DNA of 64,000 nt from CAZTNW01 sp964614945 (GTDB taxonomy: Bacteria; Caldisericota; JANLFM01): assembly GCA_964614945.1 (NCBI GenBank), contig CAZTNW010000003.1:124001-188000 (forward strand), given 5' to 3'. The notes below the pieces were generated by a model. It was not told where the DNA came from, searched no databases, and worked only from the letters and a program-made list of their open reading frames with translations. Each line of letters opens with the position of its first letter. Position 1 is the stretch's first letter. The position numbers were made by a program, and so were the translations under genes. Shown one piece after another: positions 32,526 through 40,915 of the stretch.

Positions 32526-34850
32526 TTACATGTTGGTTAAATAACGCATAATCGCACGGAAAAGAGCCTCAGCGGCTTTCTGCCTGAAGGCAGGGTCGAG
32601 GAGCAATCTCTCTTCCTCCGGATTGGAGATAAAAACAACCTCCGTGAGAACAGAGGGGGTTGTCTTAATATCCTGCACCATGGCCATCCGCCAGGAGGGA
32701 ATCCGATAACCTCGGTCCTTTCTGCCTAAAGAGCGAACCAGCTCTTCCTGCACCAGGCTGGCTAAAGGAAGGGATTTCAAAGAAGAGTAATAGGTCTCTG
32801 TACCCTGAATAGAGGAATCGGTGACGGAATTATTGTGTATCGATAGGCAGAGGTCGGCGCGGCTGGCTTCAGCAATAGCAACTCTGCCAGGAAGGTCAGG
32901 AGTGGAAGGATCTTCCTCCGCCGTACGCGTCATTATTACCTGCACTCCCGCCTCCTCAAGTAAGTCGCGCAACCTCAGAGCGATATCAAGGTTAATCGGG
33001 CCTTCTTTCGTTCCGGCTGGCCCCACCGCTCCACTGTCATAGTAACCCTCCGGGGTCGTGCGGCCGTGCCCCGGATCCAGGACTACTTTCCTCCCTGCCG
33101 GGCTTTCGGACCTTGGCCGGTCCACAACAACTTCAACCCCGAAGCCAGTGCCGGCCGGCTGGACGGAGAAATCTTGCCTGTGACCCAGATTCAGAGAAAA
33201 TTTCACCTCTGTCGGTCCCATGGTGCTTGTCAGGGTGACGTCGAGGAGGATGCCCGTGGAAGTGAAAGTAGGTGTCTCTATCCGCGTGCGAGGGATTGTC
33301 AGGTAGAGCAGGTTGCTTTCCCCCTCCAAACGCTGCTCGTAGCGGAGAGGGGCGCTGCTTACCACGCGGATGATGGATCGCACGGAGCCGTCGTCTTTAG
33401 GGTATTCTTCAGCCTCGATGGCGGTAATTATGGGGTCCAAGTGGACGACTTCGCGCGTTACGTCGCGGTTGCCGACGAGGCCGAAAACGGGGAGAAAAGA
33501 GGAGAGGGGAATATAGACCTCGTTAACAGCGAAAAAGGGGGGCTGCCCCAAGTCGATTTCGCGGCTGCCGGAGCGATCCACAAGCAAAGCACTGCGCATT
33601 CCGCTGGCAAAATAAAGCACGCGATCTCCGTAGGCAAAAGAGGCCGTTTTTAAAGCGGGATCCAGCGAGAAGGAACCGGAAAAGACCGGGGACAGATGAG
33701 AGACAGGGGCATACAATGTCGGTCCCTCCTGTCTGTATTGAACTGCCTCTGGCAGCTCAAGCCCCTCGAGTACAATGTGGGGAGACCTGGCCTGCACTTC
33801 CAGATTGAGCTGGCCAGGAGCAGAATCGAGGAGCTGAAAGGCAAGCGGCCTCCTCAGATCAATAAACAGTCTGACCTTATTGTCCTCTAAGGCCCGCAGG
33901 CGAGCCCTCAGCACATCGCCCTCCCGGACGGAATAGAGCGCAGCTCCCCGCGGGAACAAGGCATAGGGGATGTCGAGCACAATCCGATCGGGATTCCCTA
34001 TCAGGGTGGGGGTCCCTGAAAGGTATCCCTGGCCGATTACAGTCAGGAGAAGGGTTCCGTCTTGGACTTTCCAGGTGACTTTTTCCACCGTAGCCAATGG
34101 CCATTCGGTCACCACCTCGGTCTGCTTTTCTATCACCCATCCCGAGCGGCCGTCAAGCAGTTCGACCTCCAGCCAGTGATCTTGCCGCCAATCTATCGCT
34201 GTGCCCAGAACCCTCCCTCCTGAACCGGGAGGTAGGTTGGATTTCGCTTTTTGCTCCAAGCCCGGTCCCTCTCGGAAAGGGCTGAGTTCTTTCAATCGCA
34301 CCAGGTTGCCCACCAATGCGGTAGAGGTCAAAGTGATATCGGTGGCAAAATCGAGCAATTCCTCGTAGATCCAGCCGGTTTCCCCCGCGGGAGTTTCCAC
34401 CTCAAACCATAACTCCTCGAGACCGGTCCAGGCGGAGCCGATGATACGGACGGGGGTGGCCGTATTCAGGGAGCCGATCCTTTCATAATCCGCTGCGGGG
34501 CCTGCACGCAAATTGGAAGGACTTTTTACGAATGCAGTATTACCCGAGGGCTCATCTTTCGGTTCCTCCTCTATCGTTACCAGCCAGGAGGCGATCCAGC
34601 CCTCGGCCTCCAGCGCAGGAACCTGGACGGAATACCAGATCCTCCCTTCCTCGTCCTCCGCCTCATCGTAGATAATGAGCTCTGCTCCCTGATTCAGGGT
34701 GTAGAGCAGCTCATATTCCGTTCCTGGTCCGGTACGTAAGTTGGCGATTTCTGCCGAGACATACCCCCTCATTGCCCCGGAAGAACTTCCGGGCAAAATC
34801 GCGGTCACCAATGAAAAGGCGATGAAAATTAATAAAAATTTTTTCAGCAA
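32526..34850 (-). CDS. Secreted N-acetylmuramoyl-L-alanine amidase with SH3 and AMIN domains
   Basis: A large exported amidase of 774 residues. An N-terminal signal (LKKFLLIFIAFSLVTAIL) is followed by three bacterial SH3 domains (about 25-90, 105-170, 185-245; each carries a GPG-type loop like LRTGPGTEYELL), an AMIN-type beta domain, a central copper-amine-oxidase-N-like module and, from about residue 585, an Amidase_3 domain with Zn ligands in VVLDPGHGR, a Glu in TKEGPINLDIA, LCLSIHNNSV and LTEVVFISNPEE. It cleaves the MurNAc-L-Ala bond. Start: a TTG at 34850 with AAGGAG upstream; the longer TTG at 34868 has no site. Confidence 0.9.
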   Translation of the reverse strand: MLKKFLLIFIAFSLVTAILPGSSSGAMRGYVSAEIANLRTGPGTEYELLYTLNQGAELIIYDEAEDEEGRIWYSVQVPALEAEGWIASWLVTIEEEPKDEPSGNTAFVKSPSNLRAGPAADYERIGSLNTATPVRIIGSAWTGLEELWFEVETPAGETGWIYEELLDFATDITLTSTALVGNLVRLKELSPFREGPGLEQKAKSNLPPGSGGRVLGTAIDWRQDHWLEVELLDGRSGWVIEKQTEVVTEWPLATVEKVTWKVQDGTLLLTVIGQGYLSGTPTLIGNPDRIVLDIPYALFPRGAALYSVREGDVLRARLRALEDNKVRLFIDLRRPLAFQLLDSAPGQLNLEVQARSPHIVLEGLELPEAVQYRQEGPTLYAPVSHLSPVFSGSFSLDPALKTASFAYGDRVLYFASGMRSALLVDRSGSREIDLGQPPFFAVNEVYIPLSSFLPVFGLVGNRDVTREVVHLDPIITAIEAEEYPKDDGSVRSIIRVVSSAPLRYEQRLEGESNLLYLTIPRTRIETPTFTSTGILLDVTLTSTMGPTEVKFSLNLGHRQDFSVQPAGTGFGVEVVVDRPRSESPAGRKVVLDPGHGRTTPEGYYDSGAVGPAGTKEGPINLDIALRLRDLLEEAGVQVIMTRTAEEDPSTPDLPGRVAIAEASRADLCLSIHNNSVTDSSIQGTETYYSSLKSLPLASLVQEELVRSLGRKDRGYRIPSWRMAMVQDIKTTPSVLTEVVFISNPEEERLLLDPAFRQKAAEALFRAIMRYLTNM

Positions 34851-34888
34851 ATTGGCTCCTTCACTCAAAAGAAAAGTTTAGCATATAA

Positions 34889-34928
34889 AGCCTCGAGGCT
34901 AAAATAGAAGGGCTTTAGAGGGCTTTAG
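34889..34928. promoter_or_regulatory. Operator-like palindrome and tandem 10-bp repeat
   Basis: A perfect 12-bp palindrome AGCCTCGAGGCT (34889-34900) is followed by two exact tandem copies of AGGGCTTTAG (34909-34918, 34919-34928). The shared AGCC/GGCT core suggests a repeated protein binding site between the divergent amidase and the antiporter gene. Confidence 0.45.
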
Positions 34929-35040
34929 CTTCCCACGGAAGGAATTAAGGATATAAACTATACGGGGTAATGAGCGGAGGAAATGCTATCGAACGGAGTT
35001 TTTTCGGAGAAAGATTGGTTGCCTCAAGGAGAAGGCCGGC

Positions 35041-36273
35041 ATGACTGAGGCCATTCCTTTGTGGGTTTCTCTTCCTTTCCTCTTGCTAATCCTGGCCATA
35101 GCGATCATGCCCTTTATTCATCGCCGGTGGTGGGAGCGTAACTATCCCTATGTCTCCGTCGGTCTGGCCCTTATCACGATTCTGCTCTACCTTTTCCTCT
35201 TCCATGGATATGAGCGCCTGTGGGGCACAGCGCAGGAATACTTCTCCTTCATCGTACTGATCGGTTCCCTCTTCGTTGTGACAGGGGGGATTTTGATCCG
35301 CATCGAAGGGACAGCCACTCCCCTCCTGAATGGCGGGGTGCTCTTCTTTGGCGCATTACTTTCCAATCTGATCGGAACGACCGGGGCATCGATGCTCCTT
35401 ATTCGTCCATTCCTGCGCCTGAATAAGGCCCGGCTGAAAGGGTACCTCGTGATTTTCTTCATCTTCCTGGTCTCCAACATCGGCGGGGCTTTGACCCCCA
35501 TCGGGGACCCGCCGCTCTTCCTTGGCTATCTGAAGGGCGTTCCTTTCTTCTGGGTACTGCCAAACACCTGGAGCGCCTGGTTGTTCACTGTGACATTGCT
35601 ACTGGCGATATTCATGTTCCTGGACTTCCGCAATCGCAGTGGGTTGGACGAGCCTGTTTTTGCCGGCGCTCGCCGACTGTTCGTACTGGGAGGCTACAAC
35701 CTGATCTTTCTAGCCCTGATCCTGATCGCTGTTTTTCTTCCCCCCCCATGGAGAGAAATCCTAATGATAATCGCCGCCTGTGCCTCTTACTTTTTAACTC
35801 CGCACTCCATTCATCAGGATCACGACTTCAACTTCGCTCCTATCAAAGAGGTGGCTGTCCTGTTTTTCGGGCTTTTCGCCACGATGATGCCCACCTTAGA
35901 TTGGTTGGAAATTCATGCAGGGAGCCTCGGGCTGTCCTCACCCGGCTCTTTCTTCTGGGCCACGGGGTCCCTCTCCTCTTTTCTCGACAACGCCCCCACC
36001 TACTTGAGCTTCCTCTCTGCAGCGATGGGATTCACTGGCCTCGACGTAAACGGGATGCTGGCCCTTTCCCCTTTCTATATCAAAGCAATCTCTCTCGGGG
36101 CTGTTTTCTTCGGAGCGAACACCTACATAGGCAACGGGCCGAATTTCATGGTGAAATCGATTGCAGAAAGAGCAGGCGTTAAGTGCCCTTCTTTCTTCGG
36201 CTACATATTCCGCTACTCTTTGCCGATCCTGCTCCCGGTCTTCTTCTTAGTCTGGTTTTTGTTCTTGCGCTAA
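35041..36273 (+). CDS. NhaD-like sodium:proton antiporter / ion transporter family protein
   Basis: A 410-residue protein with about 11 transmembrane helices. The conserved SNIGGALTPIGDPPLFLGYLKGVPFFW segment and FLDNAPTYLSFLSAAMG / GANTYIGNGPNFMVKSIAE motifs are those of the IT superfamily (ArsB/NhaD/CitMHS); this specific subgroup is annotated as putative Na+/H+ antiporter. AAGGAGAAGG lies before the ATG. The 3' end overlaps the convergent GNAT gene by 27 bp. Confidence 0.85.
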   Translation: MTEAIPLWVSLPFLLLILAIAIMPFIHRRWWERNYPYVSVGLALITILLYLFLFHGYERLWGTAQEYFSFIVLIGSLFVVTGGILIRIEGTATPLLNGGVLFFGALLSNLIGTTGASMLLIRPFLRLNKARLKGYLVIFFIFLVSNIGGALTPIGDPPLFLGYLKGVPFFWVLPNTWSAWLFTVTLLLAIFMFLDFRNRSGLDEPVFAGARRLFVLGGYNLIFLALILIAVFLPPPWREILMIIAACASYFLTPHSIHQDHDFNFAPIKEVAVLFFGLFATMMPTLDWLEIHAGSLGLSSPGSFFWATGSLSSFLDNAPTYLSFLSAAMGFTGLDVNGMLALSPFYIKAISLGAVFFGANTYIGNGPNFMVKSIAERAGVKCPSFFGYIFRYSLPILLPVFFLVWFLFLR

Positions 36274-36873
36274 GTTTTTAACCATCACCAGCCATTCCAC
36301 TCCTCCCAGCCGGTATTTACGATCGACCTGGAAGCCCTCTGAAGAATAGAGCCGGAATGCCGGAAGGTTTTCTTTTTCCACCTCCAACTGGATCTGAGCG
36401 GCCGGGCGTGTGAAAAAAATATGCTCGAGGATCAGGCGAGCGATACCCTGTCCTCTCGCTTCTGGCAGCACACCGAGGAAAAGCAGGCGCCAGAGTGAGA
36501 GGCGGGGCCTCGATAACCATGCCGCGCGCAGGAGGTTGAAGACCATCGGGAGCGATGCCGGGCCAATAATGCTCCAGCTGCGACGAAAGAAACGCCAGAG
36601 GATCGAGGGAGGAACACTCCAGGAAGAGGGAATACCCAGAGCTCCCCCGAGCAGGCAGCCCTCTCGCCAGAACCCTATGGTGCTGCTTCCTTGATCGGCG
36701 AAGAAAAAATCGCAGGCCAGGGAAAAAAAGTCCCTCAAGCGAGATGCGGGAAATCGCTTTAAGCGTCTGAGTGTCTCGTCTTTTTCAAAAGCCCTGGAGA
36801 GAGTGGAGACCAGGACTGGAATTTCCTCTCTTTCAATTTTGCAAATTCCCTCGTGCATCTGGCTCTTCTCCAT
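36247..36873 (-). CDS. GNAT family N-acetyltransferase
   Basis: A 208-residue acetyltransferase. Motif A is FLGVLPEARGQGIARLILEHIFF (RGQGIA as the CoA pyrophosphate loop) and motif B is NLPAFRLYSSEGF with the usual Tyr. The N-terminal half is hydrophobic and unlike standard GNATs. The substrate is unknown. Its end overlaps the antiporter gene. Confidence 0.82.
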   Translation of the reverse strand: MEKSQMHEGICKIEREEIPVLVSTLSRAFEKDETLRRLKRFPASRLRDFFSLACDFFFADQGSSTIGFWREGCLLGGALGIPSSWSVPPSILWRFFRRSWSIIGPASLPMVFNLLRAAWLSRPRLSLWRLLFLGVLPEARGQGIARLILEHIFFTRPAAQIQLEVEKENLPAFRLYSSEGFQVDRKYRLGGVEWLVMVKNLAQEQKPD

Positions 36874-37016
36874 CTCGCACTCTCACAGAGAGATCAGGGT
36901 TAATCTTCAAATCCGGCAGTAGATTCTCCGCCTCACGCATGGCAGGAAGCAGAAGTTCCGACGCCTAAAATGACGTTGAGGGATGACTTCGCTTGGGTAG
37001 CAGTCAGCCTGATGCC

Positions 37017-37556
37017 TCAATCTTCCGGAGAGCCCTTCAGAATATTGAGGTAAGTATGCCAAGTATTCTTATCAAAACAGACAAATCTGACGAGAAGATC
37101 TTTCTGCTGAAGGAATTTCCTCACGGTTTTGAGGGCGATTGCACAGGCTTTATCCTTAGGAAAACCGTAAGCACCGGTGGATATCGCCGGGAAAGAAATG
37201 CTCTTGGCGCCGATTTCGGAAGCAATCCTCAAGCTATTCCCGTAACAGGAGGCCAGCTTCTCCTCTTCCCCTTCTTTTCCTCCCTGCCAGACCGGTCCCA
37301 CGGTATGAATGATCCAGCGCGCCCTGAGACGACGCCCTGATGTAAGTTTGGCTTCGCCGGTCGCGCAGCCGCCGAGTTTCCTGCACTCTTCTCTGAGTCC
37401 AGGGCCGGCCTTTCGATGGATGGTCCCGTCCACTCCCCCACCTCCCAGTAAGCTCGGGTTTGCCGCATTGACGATCACATCGGTCTCCTCCTCAGTGATG
37501 TCGCCGAGCACGACCTGGATATTGCCGGAGGAGAGGACTACCCTGTTCGAGGGCAC
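37017..37556 (-). CDS. Macro domain protein (MacroD-type ADP-ribose hydrolase)
   Basis: A 179-residue stand-alone macro domain. The ADP-ribose pocket is clear: VVLGDITEEETDVIVNAAN, LLGGGGVDGTIHRKAGP, CATGEAKLT, IIHTVGP and FPAISTGAYGFPKDKA. MacroD-type domains remove ADP-ribose from acidic residues or deacetylate O-acetyl-ADP-ribose. GTG start with AGAGGG upstream. It begins 8 nt after the end of a PAS protein, which suggests co-expression. Confidence 0.93.
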   Translation of the reverse strand: MPSNRVVLSSGNIQVVLGDITEEETDVIVNAANPSLLGGGGVDGTIHRKAGPGLREECRKLGGCATGEAKLTSGRRLRARWIIHTVGPVWQGGKEGEEEKLASCYGNSLRIASEIGAKSISFPAISTGAYGFPKDKACAIALKTVRKFLQQKDLLVRFVCFDKNTWHTYLNILKGSPED

Positions 37557-37564
37557 TACGCCCT

Positions 37565-37975
37565 CTAATCCTCGGAGAGAAGCCGCTTCTCTCCCTGAAT
37601 GTCCTGATGAAAGCTGAGGTCCTGGGATGCCTCCAGGCAGCCGAGGTAATTTCCCTCTGCGTCCCGCAGGGCAAAGTACTGGATCAAGACCTTGTGCTTC
37701 TCTCCCTGCGCACCCAGAGGCAAATCAATCCAAAATGTGGCCTTATCTCTCTGTCCTTTTTTCATCTCGGTGAGAATCTGCTCGACTTTGGCCAGGCTCT
37801 TCTCGGGATGACATTTCTGCACTGTTTTTCCTACAACGCCCAACGGTCTTTTAAAAATCCTCGTCTCGTGCTTGTTCCAGGCCAGCACCCTGTCTTCCCT
37901 GTCCACTACGGAAAGCTCAAGCGGAACTGTCTCCAACAAAGAATCTAAAATTTCCGGAGGTAATTTGCCAATCAT
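37565..37975 (-). CDS. PAS domain protein (DUF438-related)
   Basis: A 136-residue single PAS domain like the sensor part of DUF438 proteins (LLETVPLELSVVDREDRVLAWN, RPLGVVGKTVQKCHPEKSLAKVEQIL, YFALRDAEGNYLGCLEASQDLS). The conserved CHPEKS motif could bind a ligand such as heme. No output domain is present, so it may act as a stand-alone sensor or carrier. Co-directional with the macro domain gene. Confidence 0.85.
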   Translation of the reverse strand: MIGKLPPEILDSLLETVPLELSVVDREDRVLAWNKHETRIFKRPLGVVGKTVQKCHPEKSLAKVEQILTEMKKGQRDKATFWIDLPLGAQGEKHKVLIQYFALRDAEGNYLGCLEASQDLSFHQDIQGEKRLLSED

Positions 37976-38053
37976 ATCTGCTCCTCAACTTTCGTCGAAC
38001 TTGGACGTTGTCCTTATCATCAGCATCTGCCCTTGCCTTTGATCGATCTTTTA

Positions 38054-38401
38054 TGGTGGAGGCGGCGGGAATCGAACCCGCGTCCAAAAGACCTACCCCA
38101 AAGGTTTCTACGAGCGTATCCTGTGTATTCTCTCACCTGCGGATCTCCCCAGGCAGGATTTCCTCAGGCCAGCTTCAGTTTGCTTCTCCTGGCTGCCCTC
38201 AAGCGCGGCTCACCAGAGAGGCCCTGCTCTTTGTCGCCCTTACCGCCCTGCAGGGTGAGAGCCTGTAAGAACGGCTAACGCTTAAGCGTAAGCTACTTGG
38301 GTTGTGTTGGCACTTATTGTGCGCCGCAGTGATTTAAGAGGTCTGCGACCACCTCTGCTCGCGGCCTTTGCCTTCAGTCTCTGTCGAAACCTTGCGCCCC
38401 C
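38054..38401 (-). ncRNA. ssrA: tmRNA (trans-translation RNA)
   Basis: 348-nt tmRNA. The 5' end GGGGGCGCAAGG and the 3' end with GGGTTCGATTCCCGC and the encoded CCA (38054-38056) close the tRNA-Ala-like domain (GGGGGCG pairs with CGCCTCC, with one G-U). The mRNA-like part encodes ANTTQVAYA from resume codon GCC (38309-38311) to a TAA at 38282, so with the charged Ala the tag is AANTTQVAYA. It ends in AYA instead of the usual ALAA/AVAA. smpB lies 1.2 kb away. Confidence 0.95.
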
Positions 38402-38413
38402 AAGCTCTAGTTT

Positions 38414-38422
38414 ATTATAACA
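38414..38422 (-). promoter_or_regulatory. Extended -10 promoter of ssrA
   Basis: TGTTATAAT reads on the minus strand about 12 nt before the first base of the tmRNA. The same nonamer precedes glnA. Confidence 0.55.
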
Positions 38423-38506
38423 AAAATAGGAAAAATCATCCCAGAAGAGAACGAAATCGTACCTCAGCCACTCCAATAAGAATAGAGGAAAACTAAGACA
38501 AGAAAA

Positions 38507-39622
38507 ATGAATTGGAATAGAACAGTTGCACTGGCGATACTCCTTGGTTTTCTTTTGATTCCCTTCTCCGGGCTGGAAGCGTCCAGCTGGCAGTCTCATA
38601 GAAGCGAGCATTTCGTCTTCTATTTTAAAGATTCCGCTCTCAAAACAGAGGTAGAGCGTTTGGCCGCAGAAAATGAGAGCTTCCTCTCTTTTATCCGCTC
38701 AACGATGACCTGCACCCAGGAGATGGGGACCATCCATTCTTACATTTTCACCAGTTGGCTGAGCGCCCTACACGAAAATTTCAACCTCCCGGTGGAGGCG
38801 GTCTGGAATATTTACGAGGAAGGGATCTTCGAGCGCTCCAATGAGAAGTCGCTGATGGTGAGAAAACTCGTGGGGAACAGCGCCTCCTTCCTGCAGAACG
38901 GCTTGATGTCAATGCTTCTTTTGAGCTTCCGCGGCCTGAATCCCCACCTACCTTCCCAGCTTTACTTCGCCGTGGGAGATTTTGTGCTGCCCGAGGAATT
39001 GATGTTCCGCCAGAGCGCGCAGCAATCCATCGCCACCGCAGCTTCCTTCCTCGCCTATTTATTGGAAAATTACGGTCCGCTCAAACTTACCGAATTGCTG
39101 GATCGAGTGAATGACGAAAACTACTTCGTTTTTCCCGAGGCGCTGGAAGCGATCTACGGGAGAAAAATTCTCACTCTCTCTTCCGAATGGAAAAACTATC
39201 TGGTAGAAAGGGCGGATCCGCTGTCGGATGAGTTCGTGCAAGAATTCTTCGAAATATCACAATTTGTCAATGTCGCCAGCCTGCGCTTCTTCGCCTGGCA
39301 GGATTACGTCAACTTCGGCGACATCATGAGGGACGTCGGCCTCCTATATTACCACTTTGAGCGATTCGACGTGGAAAAAAGTCGTCTATACATGGAACGA
39401 TTAAAGAAGGACGAGGAACACGGCCAGTGGGTCGCGGATCGGCCAAAGAGGATTGCTACTTGGTCAGGCATTGGGGTGGGCGTGATCCTTGCCGGTCTAC
39501 TCGGGTTCTACTTCTACAAGCTCAACCAGAGGAGGAAAGCTCGCATGGCCTTTATCGCTTCATTAAAGCCTCAACAGGAGGCCTTCGAAGAATTCCTGAA
39601 AGAGAAGAGGTCAAAGAATTAA
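38507..39622 (+). CDS. Secreted/membrane-anchored protein of unknown function
   Basis: A 371-residue protein. A signal peptide (residues 1-25, ending SGLEA) is followed by an extracytoplasmic domain that resembles the N-terminal part of peptidase MA-like proteins (EHFVFYFKDSALKTEVERLAAENESFL), but the zinc motif HExxH is absent. A single helix near 320-338 (WSGIGVGVILAGLLGFYFYK) anchors it with a short charged cytosolic tail. The gene lies between ssrA and smpB. It could be a degenerate protease used as a binding module; this is inference. Confidence 0.7.
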   Translation: MNWNRTVALAILLGFLLIPFSGLEASSWQSHRSEHFVFYFKDSALKTEVERLAAENESFLSFIRSTMTCTQEMGTIHSYIFTSWLSALHENFNLPVEAVWNIYEEGIFERSNEKSLMVRKLVGNSASFLQNGLMSMLLLSFRGLNPHLPSQLYFAVGDFVLPEELMFRQSAQQSIATAASFLAYLLENYGPLKLTELLDRVNDENYFVFPEALEAIYGRKILTLSSEWKNYLVERADPLSDEFVQEFFEISQFVNVASLRFFAWQDYVNFGDIMRDVGLLYYHFERFDVEKSRLYMERLKKDEEHGQWVADRPKRIATWSGIGVGVILAGLLGFYFYKLNQRRKARMAFIASLKPQQEAFEEFLKEKRSKN

Positions 39623-40095
39623 GGCGCTTTCCTCAATTTCGCCTTGAGGGCCTCGGCCATCGCCTTCCGCTGCTCTTCTTTCTTTATAGCCTCTCTTTTA
39701 TCAAATTCTCTCTTCCCTCGAACTAGGGCGATCTCAGCCTTCAGGATATGGTCGGAAAAATAGAGACGCAGGGGAATGATGGTCAAGCCCCTTTCCCACT
39801 GTTTGGCCGCCAACCGCCGAATTTCCTGCTTATGCAAGAGCAGCTTCCGGCGGCGTGTGGGTTCGTGACCAAGATAAGAGGCGGCGCTGTAGGAACTGAT
39901 GTGAAGGTTGTAAAGGAAGGCCTCAGCCCCTTCGATGCGAACGAAAGAGTCGAGAAAATTCACCCTTCCCTCCCTCAGAGATTTTACTTCCGAACCCATG
40001 AGAGACAGGCCCGCCTCTATTTTCTCCAAGATCTCGTAGTGATGAAGAGCCCGACGATTAACAGCGATTATTTTAATATTCTTTCCTTCGGTCAT
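39619..40095 (-). CDS. smpB: SsrA-binding protein SmpB
   Basis: Brings tmRNA to stalled ribosomes. The OB-like fold motifs are NRRALHHYEILEKIEAGLSLMGSEVKSLREGRVNFLDSF, HISSYSAASYLGHEPTRRRKLLLHKQEI and the C-terminal RGKREFDKREAIKKEEQRK tail that enters the mRNA path. 158 residues is a normal length. The 3' end overlaps the convergent secreted-protein gene by 4 bp, and ssrA is one gene away. Confidence 0.97.
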   Translation of the reverse strand: MTEGKNIKIIAVNRRALHHYEILEKIEAGLSLMGSEVKSLREGRVNFLDSFVRIEGAEAFLYNLHISSYSAASYLGHEPTRRRKLLLHKQEIRRLAAKQWERGLTIIPLRLYFSDHILKAEIALVRGKREFDKREAIKKEEQRKAMAEALKAKLRKAP

Positions 40096-40227
40096 TGCTC
40101 ACCTATACAGCTAAAGGATAGTATACAGAAGGAACGGTCTTCGCGAACCTAATCAGCCGGGAAAACTATCTATGCAAGCGTGAGCATATCGTCTTGCGGT
40201 AATGTAGTGCAACCCCTTACCCAGTCT

Positions 40228-40256
40228 TTGACTCAGAGTCTCGGCTCTTTTAAGAT
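40228..40256 (+). promoter_or_regulatory. Promoter of the zinc-ribbon/sigma operon (TTGACT-17 bp-TAAGAT)
   Basis: TTGACT at 40228-40233, 17-bp spacer, TAAGAT at 40251-40256. The AAGGAGG ribosome site and ATG follow within 27 nt. Confidence 0.6.
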
Positions 40257-40282
40257 TGACCCAAACGGGCAAGGAGGAAGCT

Positions 40283-40915
40283 ATGCCTTTAATCAAGTTC
40301 GTTCGGAATTATAGAGACCTCTCGACGGACCGAGGATTTCAATTCGAATTCTTCTGCGATATCTGCGGAAACGGATATCAAAGCACCTTCCTCTCGAGTA
40401 AATCGGGTCTGGTCACTGACGCGCTGGGCGTTGCAGACAACTTCTTCGGCGGCGTCTTTAGCTCTGCCAGGACCGTAGGGGATAAGGTTCATTCTGCGAA
40501 ATGGGAGAAAGATCACGATCAGGCCTTCGAGCAAGCGATTCAAGAAGTAAAGGCTCATTTCATTCAGTGTCATCGTTGCGGAAAATGGGTGTGTAGAGAG
40601 ATCTGTTGGAACGAAGAAAGAGGGCTGTGCACGGAATGTGCGCCCAAGTTAGGCGCTGAAATTGCCGCCGCCCAGAGCGAGGCCACGATTGAGCAAATCA
40701 AAGAGAGAGTGCGGGAACAAGATCTGACTCGAGACCTGGACCTGGGAACTGGGGCTGTGGCCGTTTGTCCCGCTTGCGGGGCGGAGACCAAAGGAGCGAA
40801 ATTCTGTCCCGAATGCGGCACTGTATTGAAAAGGAAAAACCTGTGCTCACGCTGCGGCGCTGATGCAGGAAACGCTAAATTTTGCCCGGAGTGTGGGCAG
40901 AAACTGACCGCCTGA
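40283..40915 (+). CDS. Multi-zinc-ribbon protein
   Basis: A 210-residue cytosolic protein with seven CxxC pairs: CDICG at the N-terminus, CHRC, CTEC, and a C-terminal double zinc ribbon (CPACGAETKGAKFCPECG, CSRCGADAGNAKFCPECG). The middle has a helical part with IEQIKERVREQDLTRD. Double zinc ribbons occur in many sensor/scaffold proteins. ATG 40283 is chosen because AAGGAGG (40271-40277) precedes it. First gene of a coupled operon leading to a sigma factor. Confidence 0.78.
   Translation: MPLIKFVRNYRDLSTDRGFQFEFFCDICGNGYQSTFLSSKSGLVTDALGVADNFFGGVFSSARTVGDKVHSAKWEKDHDQAFEQAIQEVKAHFIQCHRCGKWVCREICWNEERGLCTECAPKLGAEIAAAQSEATIEQIKERVREQDLTRDLDLGTGAVAVCPACGAETKGAKFCPECGTVLKRKNLCSRCGADAGNAKFCPECGQKLTA

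Noticed and set aside
38008..38278. Two short plus-strand frames over the tmRNA 3' half
   Set aside because: They are translations of the tmRNA region in the wrong direction; the RNA explains this sequence.
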